From Halopseudomonas xinjiangensis (GTDB lineage: Bacteria > Pseudomonadota > Gammaproteobacteria > Pseudomonadales > Pseudomonadaceae): a DNA stretch of 64,000 nt. This document shows, in pieces, positions 1-7,859 of this stretch. Within the stretch, counting starts at the first letter, position 1. Each line of letters begins with the position of its first letter. A program made the translations under genes and the position numbers. Location: contig NZ_LT629736.1 in the NCBI RefSeq assembly GCF_900104945.1, positions 310,001 to 374,000 on the forward strand, in the 5' to 3' direction. Below the pieces are notes generated by a model. That model worked only from the letters and a program-made list of their open reading frames with translations. It was not told where the DNA came from and made no database searches.

Positions 1-154
1 GCTCGAGTTCTTCCCCTGGAATGGCATGTTCTTCAGATGCCCAGGCGCCCAGGTCAATCAGCCGGCAACGGGGTGAGCAGAACGGCCGGTCGGGAGAGCT
101 GGCGCTCCACACGACCGGCGCCTTGCAGGTAGGGCATTCGACGGTCAGGGTCAT
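1..154 (-). CDS. yacG: DNA gyrase inhibitor YacG (3' end cut by window)
   Basis: Reading the minus strand from an ATG at 154 gives [16 protein letters not shown], followed by [14 protein letters not shown] and EEHAIPGEE. Two CxxC/CxxxC pairs form the zinc site typical of YacG, a protein of about 65 residues known to bind GyrB and inhibit gyrase. Only the first 51 codons are present, because the C-terminus lies outside the window. Its ATG overlaps the TGA of coaE (ATGA), so it is the last visible gene of the pilBCD-coaE-yacG transcription unit, an order known from other pseudomonads. It is too short to be seen by simple ORF length cutoffs, and the identity rests on the Cys spacing and the neighbours. 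Confidence 0.9.
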   Translation of the reverse strand, partial: MTLTVECPTCKAPVVWSASSPDRPFCSPRCRLIDLGAWASEEHAIPGEELE

Positions 155-756
155 AACGTGTCTCCGGATAGCATGGCTAGGTATCGATCATGCAACGCGT
201 CTACCTGAGCATGCAACGCGGCCAGGTCACCATCATTCACGAGGACATCGTGCGCCTGGCGCAACCGATCATCCCGGCTAGCTTGTGCCTCCATGATGGC
301 TCGGACCTGGTCGAGCGGAACCTGATCTCGCGCAGCCGTACGGGCGAGCTGAATAGATTCCGGCACGTCGACCACGATGACACGCTCGGTCATGCGGTGT
401 TGTCCAGATTCGATAAGCAGAGGCGATACGAGCAAGGCATAGGGCGATTCGGCGGAGGCGAGATCGTTCACGACCTCCTCGCGAATCAGCGGATGCAGCA
501 GCTCTTCCAGCCACAGGCGTTGCGTCGGGTCACGAAACACCACCTCGCGTAACGCGGGGCGGTTGAGCGAGCCGTTGTCGAGCAAGACATCATCGCCGAA
601 CCGGTCGACGATACGAGCCAGCGCAGGCCGGCCTGGCTCGACTACTACTCGGGATTTCATGTCGGCGTCGACGACGTGAACGCCGTGCGCCTCGGCGAAG
701 CGGTCGGCAGCAGCGCTCTTGCCGCTACCGATACCGCCGGTGAGACCTATGATCAT
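151..756 (-). CDS. coaE: Dephospho-CoA kinase
   Basis: A 201-residue cytosolic enzyme that phosphorylates the 3'-hydroxyl of dephospho-CoA, the last step of coenzyme A synthesis. The N-terminus carries the P-loop [11 protein letters not shown] (residues 4-14). The DAD motif shortly after (VVDADMKSR) and the LLHPLIREE stretch are family hallmarks, and the length matches the family (about 200). The start ATG (754-756) overlaps the pilD stop by one base, and the stop overlaps the yacG start, so translation is probably coupled along pilB-pilC-pilD-coaE-yacG. The linkage with pilD is conserved in many gammaproteobacteria. Confidence 0.97.
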   Translation of the reverse strand: MIIGLTGGIGSGKSAAADRFAEAHGVHVVDADMKSRVVVEPGRPALARIVDRFGDDVLLDNGSLNRPALREVVFRDPTQRLWLEELLHPLIREEVVNDLASAESPYALLVSPLLIESGQHRMTERVIVVDVPESIQLARTAARDQVPLDQVRAIMEAQASRDDRLRQAHDVLVNDGDLAALHAQVDALHDRYLAMLSGDTL

Positions 757-1628
757 TAGAATCCGGCAAATTGTAGATACTGGCTGGTGATTGTCTCACC
801 CCAGATCAACGCAATCCAGCCGGCAATGGCGAGGTAAGGACCAAAAGGAAGCGGCGTGGCATTCGAGTCGCCACGGCTCTTGAGAATGATGATGCCGAGA
901 ATAGCGCCAACCAGTGACGACAGCAGAATGGTGAGTGGCAACACCTGCCAGCCGCCCCAGGCGCCGATCATCGCCAGCAGCTTGAAGTCACCGTAACCCA
1001 TCCCTTCCTTGCCGGTCACCAGCTTGAACAGCCAGTACACGGACCATAGGCTGAGATAACCAAACACCGCGCCGGCGAGCGCCGTGTTCAGATCAGTGAA
1101 TAACCCGAAGCTGCTCACGATCAGTCCCAGCCAAAGCATCGGCAGAACGATCGCGTCTGGCAGCAGCTGAGTATCCGCATCGATCAGGCTGAGGGTGACC
1201 AGCGCCCAGGTCAGCAGCAGCATCGACCCAGCTTGCCAGGTAAAACCGAACTGCCACGCCACGACCATCGACAACGCGGCAGTCAACAACTCGACCAGCG
1301 GATAACGAGGGCTGATCCCCATCTTGCAACTGCCGCAACGCCCACCGAGCGCCAGGTAGCTTACAACCGGCACGTTCTGCCATGCCTTGATCTCGGCCTG
1401 GCACTTCGGGCAGTGGGAATGGGGTAGAACGAGATTGTAAGTCGGCTCGCTGGGGTGGTCGGTTTCCGGCTCGAGAATTTCCCGAGCCTGCTGGCGCCAT
1501 TCGCGCTCCATCATCCGAGGGAGGCGATGGATAACCACGTTGAGGAAGCTGCCGACAATCAGGCCGAACAGGCCAGCGAGCAAAATAAAGGCCAGCGCAT
1601 TGCTGGCCAAGTATTCGAGGAGTCCCAT
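756..1628 (-). CDS. pilD: Prepilin peptidase / N-methyltransferase PilD
   Basis: A 290-residue inner-membrane aspartic protease that cleaves the leader of type IV prepilins and type II secretion pseudopilins and N-methylates the new N-terminus. The N-terminal cytoplasmic domain has the zinc-binding pairs CPKC (73-76) and CGSC (98-101). The catalytic aspartates are visible as [12 protein letters not shown] (Asp150 equivalent) and the GYGDFKLL motif (Asp214 equivalent). Several hydrophobic helices span the rest, and the length is normal for PilD. It follows pilC after a 3-base gap and overlaps coaE by one base. Its substrate PilA is encoded divergently about 3 kb away. Confidence 0.97.
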   Translation of the reverse strand: MGLLEYLASNALAFILLAGLFGLIVGSFLNVVIHRLPRMMEREWRQQAREILEPETDHPSEPTYNLVLPHSHCPKCQAEIKAWQNVPVVSYLALGGRCGSCKMGISPRYPLVELLTAALSMVVAWQFGFTWQAGSMLLLTWALVTLSLIDADTQLLPDAIVLPMLWLGLIVSSFGLFTDLNTALAGAVFGYLSLWSVYWLFKLVTGKEGMGYGDFKLLAMIGAWGGWQVLPLTILLSSLVGAILGIIILKSRGDSNATPLPFGPYLAIAGWIALIWGETITSQYLQFAGF

Positions 1629-1631
1629 GGG

Positions 1632-2894
1632 TTAAACGACAGCGCCCAGCTGGAAGATTGGGAGATACATGGCAATGATCAAGCCGCCGATCAGTACGCC
1701 CAGCACAGCCATGATCATAGGTTCCATGAGGGTGGTGAGGTTATCCACCGCATTATCCACTTCCGCTTCGTAATAATCAGCGACCTTCTCCAGCATGCCG
1801 TCCAGGTTGCCCGACTCTTCACCGATCCCAGCCATCTGTACCGCAAGCGACGGAAAAACGTTTGTGGTGCGCATTGAAAAGTTTAGCTGGGAGCCTGCAG
1901 AAACATCGTCCTTGATTTTCAATACCGCGTTGTAAAAAACTACGTTGCCGGCGGCACCGGCTACAGAGTCTAGGGCGGATACGAGGGGTACGCCTGCTGC
2001 GAACGTCGTTGACAAGGTGCGTGCGTAGCGCGCCACTGCAGCTTTATAGACGATATCGCCTACAATCGGAGCTTTCAGCAACATCCGGTCCTGGGAATCC
2101 CGAAATTTTTTAGAACGGAGATGCGCGTGTCGGTAGGAGTAACCAATAACAATAAAACTGATCAGGATGATAAACCACCAAGATTGCAGCCACTCTGATA
2201 GCGCTATTACCATGAGCGTGAAGCCTGGGAGGTCTGCTCCGAAACTTGAAAAGACCGTTTTAAACTGAGGCACCACCTTTAGCAGCAGGATCGCAGTGAC
2301 AATCACAGCCACAACTACCACCGCGATCGGATAAGTCATCGCCTTTTTAATTTTTGCCTTCAGGGCCTCGGTCTTTTCCTTGTACGTCGCGATCCGGTCG
2401 AGAAGCGATTCCAGGCGGCCCGATTGCTCTCCCGACTCTACGAGATTGCAAAACAATTCATCGAAGTGTTTAGGGTGTTTTCTAAGCGAGTCCGCAAGCG
2501 TATTACCTCCGGCCACGTCCGTACGAATCTCGTCCACGAGCTTCCTGAGGTTGGGATTCTCTGCTCCTTCAGAGATGATTTCGAATGCTTGGACAATTGG
2601 AACACCCGACGCCATCATAGTTGCCAGCTGACGAGTGAAGAAGGCAACATCGAGCGGTTTCACCGGCTTTGCTCGTTTGGCAAAGAGGGTTGAGGACCGG
2701 CTCACTTTCGTGACGAGTATTCCCTGCTTGCGTAGTTGCGCTTTTACAAGCGCAGAGTTCGTACCTTGAATTTCACCTGAAATTTTAGTGCCTTTGCGAT
2801 CTTTGCCTTCCCATTTGAAGGGGACGGTTTTCTCGGCTTTCGGCTTTCTTGCCGCCGGGGCGGGTTTCCGCTTTAACGCTGCTTGCTGCGCCAT
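1632..2894 (-). CDS. pilC: Type IV pilus inner-membrane platform protein PilC
   Basis: A 420-residue polytopic inner-membrane protein on which the PilB and PilT ATPases act during pilus extension and retraction. It shows two copies of the T2SSF fold (about residues 85-210 and 290-410), each with conserved patterns such as FTRQLATMMASGVPIVQAFE and YARTLSTTFAAGVPLVSALD, and three hydrophobic helices (near 190-215, 235-255 and 395-415). The N-terminus is Lys/Pro/Ala rich. It lies 3 bases after pilB and is followed by pilD in the standard Pseudomonas order. The base composition inside the gene is somewhat more AT-rich than the flanks, as is also seen in pilB. Confidence 0.97.
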   Translation of the reverse strand: MAQQAALKRKPAPAARKPKAEKTVPFKWEGKDRKGTKISGEIQGTNSALVKAQLRKQGILVTKVSRSSTLFAKRAKPVKPLDVAFFTRQLATMMASGVPIVQAFEIISEGAENPNLRKLVDEIRTDVAGGNTLADSLRKHPKHFDELFCNLVESGEQSGRLESLLDRIATYKEKTEALKAKIKKAMTYPIAVVVVAVIVTAILLLKVVPQFKTVFSSFGADLPGFTLMVIALSEWLQSWWFIILISFIVIGYSYRHAHLRSKKFRDSQDRMLLKAPIVGDIVYKAAVARYARTLSTTFAAGVPLVSALDSVAGAAGNVVFYNAVLKIKDDVSAGSQLNFSMRTTNVFPSLAVQMAGIGEESGNLDGMLEKVADYYEAEVDNAVDNLTTLMEPMIMAVLGVLIGGLIIAMYLPIFQLGAVV

Positions 2895-2897
2895 GAC

Positions 2898-4598
2898 TTA
2901 ATCCTTGGTCACTCGATTGACTTCCGCCAGGCTGGTGACGCCCTGTTCGGCCTTCATCAAGGCTGACTGGCGCAAGGTTCGGAAACCTTCCTGCTGGGCT
3001 ACTTCTGAAATCTGTATGGAATTGCCGTCTTCCATGATGATGCGTTGCATGGCCGGGGTGATTCGCACCACCTCGTAAATACCAACACGTCCTTTATAAC
3101 CGTCTTTACAATTTTCGCAACCAACCGGTTCGTAAATTGTCAACCCTGCAGCAATTTGGGCCTGAGTGAAACCTTCCTCGGTCAAAACGTCGCGCGGCAG
3201 GTCCGCCGATTTTTTGCACGTTTTACACAAACGTCGAGCAAGACGCTGGGCAATTATGAGATTCACAGAAGTCGCGATGTTGAACGCAGGCACCCCCATG
3301 TTGCGTAGGCGAGTCAGGGTTTCGGCGGCGCTGTTGGTGTGCAGCGTGGACATCACCATGTGGCCCGTCTGGGCAGCCTTGATGGCGATCTCGGCGGTTT
3401 CCAAGTCGCGTATCTCGCCCACCATGATCACGTCCGGATCCTGACGCAGGAATGCGCGCAGTGCCTGGGCAAAATCCAGACCCTGCTTCGGGTTAACGTT
3501 GACCTGGTTGATACCTTCCAGGTTGATTTCCACTGGGTCTTCGGCAGTGGAAATATTACGCTCCATGGTGTTCAGTATGTTCAGGCCGGTATACAGCGAG
3601 ACGGTCTTGCCTGAGCCTGTCGGGCCTGTAACCAATATCATGCCTTGCGGCCGGGCGAGGGCAGACATGTACATCTCTTTCTGATCGTCTTCGTAGCCAA
3701 GCGCATCGATGCCGAGTTTGGCGCTTTCGGAATCCAGGATACGCAGAACGACTTTTTCCCCCCATAGCGTGGGCAGAGTGTTCACCCGAAAATCGATGGC
3801 CTTGTTCTTGGATATCTTCATCTTGATTCGGCCGTCTTGCGGTTTGCGTCGCTCGGCCATGTCCATGGATGACATAACCTTCAAGCGTGCCGCAATACGT
3901 ACGCCAAGCTGGACCGGTGGCTTGGCAACCTCATGTAGGATGCCGTCTGTACGAAAACGTACCCGATACACCTTCTCATAAGGTTCAAAATGTAAGTCGG
4001 AGGAGCCCATTTTTACCGCGTCGAGAAGCATTTTGTTGACGAACCGAACGATGGGAGCGTCATCGGCGTCTGTGCCGGCGATTTCCTTTTTTTCCTCCTC
4101 GCCGGTTTGAATCTCAAGATCTTCGAGGTCGGCATCACCCATGTCACCGAAGCCGCCTGTTGGGCTGTCGAGGAATTTGTCGATAGCTGAACGTAGCTTA
4201 TCGTCTTCAACCATCACCGCGTCGGTCATCAAGCCCGTATTGAACTGTATATCGCTAAGCGCTTGTTGGTTAGTCGGATCTGAAACAGCCAAATACAGGC
4301 GTGACCCGCGCTTGAAGAGCGGAAGCACATTGTGCTGACGAATCAGCTTCTCACTGACTAGATCGTGAGGTTGGTGTTCCTTGTCGACGACTGACAGATC
4401 GACATAGGGGTAGCCGAACTCTTCAGCGCAAACCATCGCCAGATCTCGCGCGCTGGCAAGCTTGTTCTGAACCAGATAGGTGATCAAAGGTATTTTATCG
4501 AGGTTAGCTTGCTTGCTAGCTTTGCCCGCGGTTTGTTGATCTACGAGCTGATCTTGGACGATCCTTCGTGCGAGGCCAGAGAGCGCTGGGGTTTCCAT
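2898..4598 (-). CDS. pilB: Type IV pilus extension ATPase PilB
   Basis: A 566-residue cytoplasmic secretion ATPase (GspE/PilB family) that powers pilus polymerisation. Visible motifs are Walker A GPTGSGKT (325-332), the Asp-box/Walker B DPDVIMVGEIRD (387-398), the His box around TGHMVMSTLHTN (411-422), and a zinc tetracysteine (Cys458, Cys461, Cys494, Cys497) typical of extension ATPases but absent from PilT. The N-terminal GspE/MshE-type domain covers about residues 5-150. The full-length match to the family supports the ATG at 4598. It heads the minus-strand operon pilBCD-coaE-yacG and is divergent from pilA. Confidence 0.98.
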   Translation of the reverse strand: METPALSGLARRIVQDQLVDQQTAGKASKQANLDKIPLITYLVQNKLASARDLAMVCAEEFGYPYVDLSVVDKEHQPHDLVSEKLIRQHNVLPLFKRGSRLYLAVSDPTNQQALSDIQFNTGLMTDAVMVEDDKLRSAIDKFLDSPTGGFGDMGDADLEDLEIQTGEEEKKEIAGTDADDAPIVRFVNKMLLDAVKMGSSDLHFEPYEKVYRVRFRTDGILHEVAKPPVQLGVRIAARLKVMSSMDMAERRKPQDGRIKMKISKNKAIDFRVNTLPTLWGEKVVLRILDSESAKLGIDALGYEDDQKEMYMSALARPQGMILVTGPTGSGKTVSLYTGLNILNTMERNISTAEDPVEINLEGINQVNVNPKQGLDFAQALRAFLRQDPDVIMVGEIRDLETAEIAIKAAQTGHMVMSTLHTNSAAETLTRLRNMGVPAFNIATSVNLIIAQRLARRLCKTCKKSADLPRDVLTEEGFTQAQIAAGLTIYEPVGCENCKDGYKGRVGIYEVVRITPAMQRIIMEDGNSIQISEVAQQEGFRTLRQSALMKAEQGVTSLAEVNRVTKD

Positions 4599-4697
4599 AG
4601 ATGTGCTGCCGTTCAGAGTGATATTGCGCGACGACTATATTACAGGCCGCTGCAGCCTGCCCAGTATTTATCGACTGAACGGGAACTTCCTTTAACT

Positions 4698-4714
4698 GTG
4701 ACGAAAAACGTCAC
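4698..4714. promoter_or_regulatory. Perfect inverted repeat GTGACG-N5-CGTCAC between pilB and pilA
   Basis: Two perfect 6-base arms are separated by five A residues in the pilB/pilA divergent region. A third TTTGACG half-like element follows at about 4717-4723. The position (about 100 bases before the pilB start and 85 bases before the pilA sigma-54 element) suits an operator or activator site serving either gene. I cannot assign a factor. It does not look like a sigma-54 or Vfr/CRP consensus, and its match to the short PilR boxes known in Pseudomonas is weak. Confidence 0.4.
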
Positions 4715-4798
4715 TCTTTGACGTGGATGGCTGTCGTATTGGCTGACTTTGGAGTGCGCAGTAGCCTTGACCCGCGGCAGCTGCGTTTTTTTGCGAGT

Positions 4799-4815
4799 TG
4801 GCACATTACGTGCTT
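4799..4815 (+). promoter_or_regulatory. Sigma-54 promoter of pilA
   Basis: The sequence TGGCACATTACGTGCTT keeps the obligatory GG-N10-GC (-24/-12) architecture and most of the consensus TGGCAC-N5-TTGCA. It lies 44 bases before the chosen pilA start. Pilin transcription by RpoN with the PilS/PilR pair is established in P. aeruginosa, and both regulators are encoded in this window (38735-41710). The last two consensus positions deviate (TGCT rather than TTGC with an exact T-run), which is common. Confidence 0.8.
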
Positions 4816-4858
4816 GGACAGAACTAGCCCAACGGCTAAATCACTCATGGAGAAAGAA

Positions 4859-5284
4859 ATGAAAGCTCAAAAAGGTTTTACATTGATTGAACTGATGATC
4901 GTCGTAGCGATCATCGGTATTTTGGCCGCCATTGCACTGCCGGCTTACCAGGATTATACAGTCCGTGCACGTGTTTCAGAGGCTCTGGTACTGGGTTCTG
5001 GCGCCAAAGCAACAGTCGGCGAAAACATCGCGAACAATAACGGTATCGCGGCCGGTTCGTGCCTCGGCATTACACCAATTACGGCAGCTGAGTCGACCGA
5101 CAACGTGGCTACTTTGGGCTGTACAGATAACACCGGCGTGATCACCATCGTGACTACCGCTCAAGCCGGGGCTGTTACTGTGGCTCTTACCCCTGCTTTC
5201 GCCGCGGGTGCCCCCATCACTTGGACTTGCGCGGTCGCTGATGCAGCTGACAATGCATTCGTTCCGTCGGAATGCCGTATCTAA
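4859..5284 (+). CDS. pilA: Type IVa major pilin PilA
   Basis: Prepilin of 141 residues. The chosen ATG at 4859 is preceded by GGAG six bases away and gives the leader MKAQKG followed by [17 protein letters not shown]. Cleavage after Gly6 by PilD would leave N-terminal Phe1 and the conserved Glu5, so the mature pilin has 135 residues. The long hydrophobic N-terminal helix is followed by a globular domain with four cysteines, the last two (TWTCAV and PSECRI) framing the C-terminal disulfide loop. Upstream in-frame starts would extend the leader unnaturally. Expression is probably RpoN/PilR dependent. No pilin-modification gene (for example tfpO) follows; a decayed repeat region does. Confidence 0.97.
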   Translation: MKAQKGFTLIELMIVVAIIGILAAIALPAYQDYTVRARVSEALVLGSGAKATVGENIANNNGIAAGSCLGITPITAAESTDNVATLGCTDNTGVITIVTTAQAGAVTVALTPAFAAGAPITWTCAVADAADNAFVPSECRI

Positions 5285-5321
5285 GCTTATTCGGCTCAGA
5301 TCGTCAGGTTGAGTAGACGCA

Positions 5322-5352
5322 TAGCCCTGGTTGTTTAGCTGGGGCTTTGCTT
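5322..5352 (+). terminator. Possible pilA terminator
   Basis: About 40 bases after the pilA stop, AGCCC pairs with GGGCT around a loop of roughly 14 bases, followed by a T-rich stretch (TTTGCTTT). The stem is short and imperfect, so this is a tentative rho-independent terminator. Confidence 0.4.
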
Positions 5353-5512
5353 TCGGCTAATCTTCTAAGCCTGCGCTTCAGCTCCGTTCGGGTTGCTCTC
5401 GGGTTTATCTTTCCTGATCCGCCTACGGAAATATTTCGTCGTCGCCAAATGGCAAGGTGTTGGGCTGCGGCATGATCTAAGCTTAGCTCTCCTATGTAAT
5501 GGAGGGTCCAAT

Positions 5513-5575
5513 ATGCCCTTTTTAGTTGTAGTCACAGTCAGTTTACGCTTGTCGCTTCCCGCCTACGCCATGTAA
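5513..5575 (+). pseudogene. Truncated copy of the 5' end of the small periplasmic protein gene
   Basis: An ATG with a GGAGGG ribosome binding site eight bases upstream opens MPFLVVVTVSLRLSLPAYAM and then meets TAA. The last residues (LPAYAM) and the underlying bases (CCCGCCTACGCCATG) match the signal-peptide end of the intact gene at 5994-6263 (CLPAYAMHCP). After this point the copy turns into the repeat described for this region. I read it as the remnant of a duplicated gene, reduced to its signal peptide. It could still be translated as a 20-residue peptide, but nothing suggests a function. Confidence 0.6.
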
Positions 5576-5993
5576 ACAAAGGGGACGGATTTATTTTTCG
5601 CGTACGTAACTAAGGTTTCCATACGATAGACCGCGTCGCGGTCCAGCTCATTCGTAAATGCCTGCCAACACAACCAGCTCCGTCGTACATGGTCCTCGCC
5701 GCGCAATTGCGCCCGCATCAATGGGTTTTCAGTTCCTCTGCCGTAACCTAGAAAAACAGAGCGGGGCAGATTTATTTACGCATAGGTCGCCAGGCTTCCG
5801 TACGATAAGCCGCGTCGCGGTTTGCTCCATTCAAATGCTTCCCAAAATCATCAGCCTCGGTAGCAATTGCCGAGCAAGTGCCCCCCGCACCAACGATTTC
5901 TCAGTCTCTGCCTGCAGCGTGACCTCAAGGACCTTGGCTAATCGCCAACGTGCGCTAAGCTGAAGTATCGACACAGGTACGGAGTGACTCGCC

Positions 5994-6263
5994 ATGCGTA
6001 TTCCAGTGATTTTCCTCGCAAGCATCTTTTTCTGTTTGCCCGCCTACGCCATGCACTGCCCCAATGATATGGCCAAGATCGACCAGATTCTCGCAAATGA
6101 TCCGCCACCGGACAAGGATGTGCTTCGCCAGGTGACCGAATTGCGCACTGAGGGCCAGGAAGCGCATGAAGCCGGGAATCACCAGGAGGCGGTCGACAAG
6201 CTGGGTGAAGCCCTGGAAATTCTCAAGGCCGAAACCGGTCGGGACGCCAAGCCGGCTGAGTAA
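5994..6263 (+). CDS. Small periplasmic protein of unknown function
   Basis: An 89-residue protein with a clear Sec signal peptide (MRIPVIFLASIFFCLPAYA, cleavage probably before Met20 or His21), followed by an about 70-residue, highly charged, helical mature part. The mature part starts HCPNDMAKIDQIL and carries a helix-turn-helix-like repeat (LRTEGQEAHEAGNHQEAVDKL) that resembles a single TPR-like hairpin. I recall similar short proteins annotated as hypothetical in Pseudomonas, and no function is known to me. A GGAG-like site (TACGGAGTGA) precedes the ATG. A decayed copy of its beginning lies 480 bases upstream, which points to a past tandem duplication. Confidence 0.75.
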   Translation: MRIPVIFLASIFFCLPAYAMHCPNDMAKIDQILANDPPPDKDVLRQVTELRTEGQEAHEAGNHQEAVDKLGEALEILKAETGRDAKPAE

Positions 6264-6764
6264 GATGGGCATGGCTCGTTTGAGCATCGCCTTCACCTTC
6301 GGTAGCGGCTTGGCCGATAACAGTCGCCGAGGTTCCGTCTTAGCCGCTCCGCTCACCGAGCGGCTAAGACGGTCCTATGCCAGCTCGGTCTGCTCTTTTT
6401 CCTCTCGAAGCCCGAGCCGGTTCTCTAAATCTTGAACGGTTGCGTTTCACCGTGAACGATCGGCTGCGGCCTCCTTGATATGGCAGGGAATAACCGGATC
6501 AATGATCTCGCGACTGACCGCCTACCATGTTGCTGTCTTGCCGTTGATCCTGTTGCGGCCTCTGCCACTCGATCGACGACGTTCCCGTCCGTAAAACCAG
6601 CCTGCCGGCGTTGGAAATCATCAGACGTTTATCGCAAACGCCGGCGCTGCTATGACTCGCAGCTGCGGCTTTGCTCCTGATCAAGCCCCCACAACGAACA
6701 GCTTCCGCTAGCCCCATCCTTTGCGCGATGATTCGCCGAGAATCAGTAGCGGATTGAGGAATGA
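6264..6764. other. Intergenic region without recognisable gene
   Basis: About 500 bases. Apart from the perfect hairpin at 6335-6372 I see no gene-like reading frame with a ribosome binding site, no tRNA, and no clear promoter. A weak inverted repeat with GCCGGCG arms lies around 6602-6648. Short ORFs here are Arg/Ser/Cys rich on both strands, typical of non-coding GC-rich DNA. Together with 5285-5993 it makes a low-gene-density patch between pilA and the adaptor gene. Confidence 0.6.
6335..6372. terminator. Strong 15-bp perfect hairpin
   Basis: Perfect arms of 15 bases (6335-6349 and 6358-6372, CCGTCTTAGCCGCTC and its complement) enclose an 8-base loop. It lies 72 bases after the stop of the small periplasmic gene. 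There is no immediate T-run on either strand, only a later CTCTTTTTCC at about 6398, so it may act as a terminator or an mRNA 3'-end stabiliser, or be half of a mobile-element end. Confidence 0.5.
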
Positions 6765-7592
6765 ATGAACAAGCGCGCAAGAAGGGGGATTTGGCTGGTA
6801 GCACTGGTAATAGTGCTTGCCGTGGCATTGGCCGCAGGGTGGTACTGGACCCAACAAATCGAGACGCCACTGGGCGAGGCGGGGCAGGCAGGCGCGCTGC
6901 CCGAGCCGGTCATCCGTGAGTCTAAAGTCCAGCCCGGTGAGCAGGTACTGGTTGTGGCAGGGCAGTGGCGTGCACTGCGAGAGGCAACCGTGCGCACGCA
7001 CAGTGCCGGCCAGATAGCCACCTGGAATGTGCAGGATGGCGCGATTGTCGAGGAGGGGGATCTGCTTGGGCAGATGGCCCTCGGCGATTTGCAGGCGCGG
7101 CGTGGGCAGGCGCAGGCGCGGGTGAATATCGCCAGGCACCAGGCTCGCACGCTGCGTCAGTTGGTCGCCGGTGGATATGAGCCTCAGGAGCGCCTGACGG
7201 CTGCTGAAGCCGAGCTGGAGAGCGCGCAGGCTGAGCTCGCCTCGGCTGAGCAAGCGATGGAGCTCATGCGCATTCGCGCGCCGATGGGCGGGCGGGTCAG
7301 CATTCTCGTGGAGTCTGGCGTGGACGTGCCGGAGGGCACAGATGTGGCGCATGTGGTCGACCGCGATCCGCTGCAGGCGGTCCTACGTGTGGAAGGTAAG
7401 CACGCGGCTCGGCTGAATGCAGGCGCGCTGGCGCGCCTGGACCTGCCAGGCGTCGGAACGGTCGAAGGACGGGTCATGTCAGTGAGCAAAACGACTGGCC
7501 AAAAAGATGGAGTGCGGGCGGAAATCGAGATTCCCAATCCGGACCATCTGCAACCTGCCGGGAGCTCAGTCGAAATCCGAACTCCGCTCTGA
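6765..7592 (+). CDS. Orphan HlyD/RND-type periplasmic adaptor (short form)
   Basis: A 275-residue membrane-fusion-like protein. It has an N-terminal anchor (hydrophobic about 9-28, no lipobox Cys), then a lipoyl/barrel-sandwich half (GQWRALREATVRTHSAGQIATW..DGAIVEEGDLL), an alpha-helical hairpin (about 105-165), the second lipoyl half (MRIRAPMGGRVSILVESGVDVPEGTDVAHV) and a beta-barrel domain. It stops at VEIRTPL, about 80-120 residues short of the usual RND adaptor, so the membrane-proximal domain is missing. No RND or ABC pump or outer-membrane channel gene is adjacent, and a strong terminator follows. The ribosome binding site is GAGGA four bases before the ATG. The partner transporter is unknown. 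Confidence 0.8.
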   Translation: MNKRARRGIWLVALVIVLAVALAAGWYWTQQIETPLGEAGQAGALPEPVIRESKVQPGEQVLVVAGQWRALREATVRTHSAGQIATWNVQDGAIVEEGDLLGQMALGDLQARRGQAQARVNIARHQARTLRQLVAGGYEPQERLTAAEAELESAQAELASAEQAMELMRIRAPMGGRVSILVESGVDVPEGTDVAHVVDRDPLQAVLRVEGKHAARLNAGALARLDLPGVGTVEGRVMSVSKTTGQKDGVRAEIEIPNPDHLQPAGSSVEIRTPL

Positions 7593-7598
7593 CCACAG

Positions 7599-7641
7599 CT
7601 ACCGTTCGGCGGATATTTTGGCCGCCGAACGGTAGGTTTTT
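7599..7641 (+). terminator. Rho-independent terminator after the adaptor gene
   Basis: Perfect 14-base arms (7599-7612 and 7622-7635, CTACCGTTCGGCGG and its complement) enclose a 9-base loop and are followed by GTTTTT. The hairpin begins seven bases after the stop codon at 7592. It isolates the adaptor as a single-gene unit. Confidence 0.9.
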
Positions 7642-7859
7642 CCCCATCCTGTTTCTCAGGAAAAATCCGTTTTCGATGGCTCTGTCGGGATCGGCGGACA
7701 TTGCGTGGCTATCGTCTGCGAAGCCTCCATGAGCTGTTTTTACCGGAGCCTTTCGTACCCTTGATTATCCAGCTCTCGCCCGGTAAATCCGGCGCTGAAC
7801 GGTCAAGCGTGCGGGTTGTCGCTCGGCTAGACTAGCCGCTCTGGCTCGTTGAGGGATCT

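Larger units (their letters stand above)
5285..5993 (+). repeat. Decayed, tandemly duplicated unit downstream of pilA
   Basis: No intact gene is visible here. Two diverged direct copies of about 180 bases can be aligned by eye: copy A at about 5574-5753 and copy B at about 5755-5935. Landmarks shared in order are ACA...GGGG(A)C(A/G)GATTTATTT (5580s and 5763-5776), TTCC(A/G)TACGATA, CCGCGTCGCGGT (5631-5642 and 5810-5821), and CTC(C)ATTC...AAATGC. A Shine-Dalgarno/ATG/signal-peptide start like that of the intact gene at 5994 precedes copy A (5513-5575). The GGGGACAGATTTATTT-type motif resembles sequences I associate with REP-type/IS200-like transposase surroundings, but no transposase remains. 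Confidence 0.65.

Noticed and set aside
4718-4858. Longer pilA reading frame starting at 4718
   Set aside because: It would read through the sigma-54 promoter and put 47 residues before the conserved MKAQKG leader.
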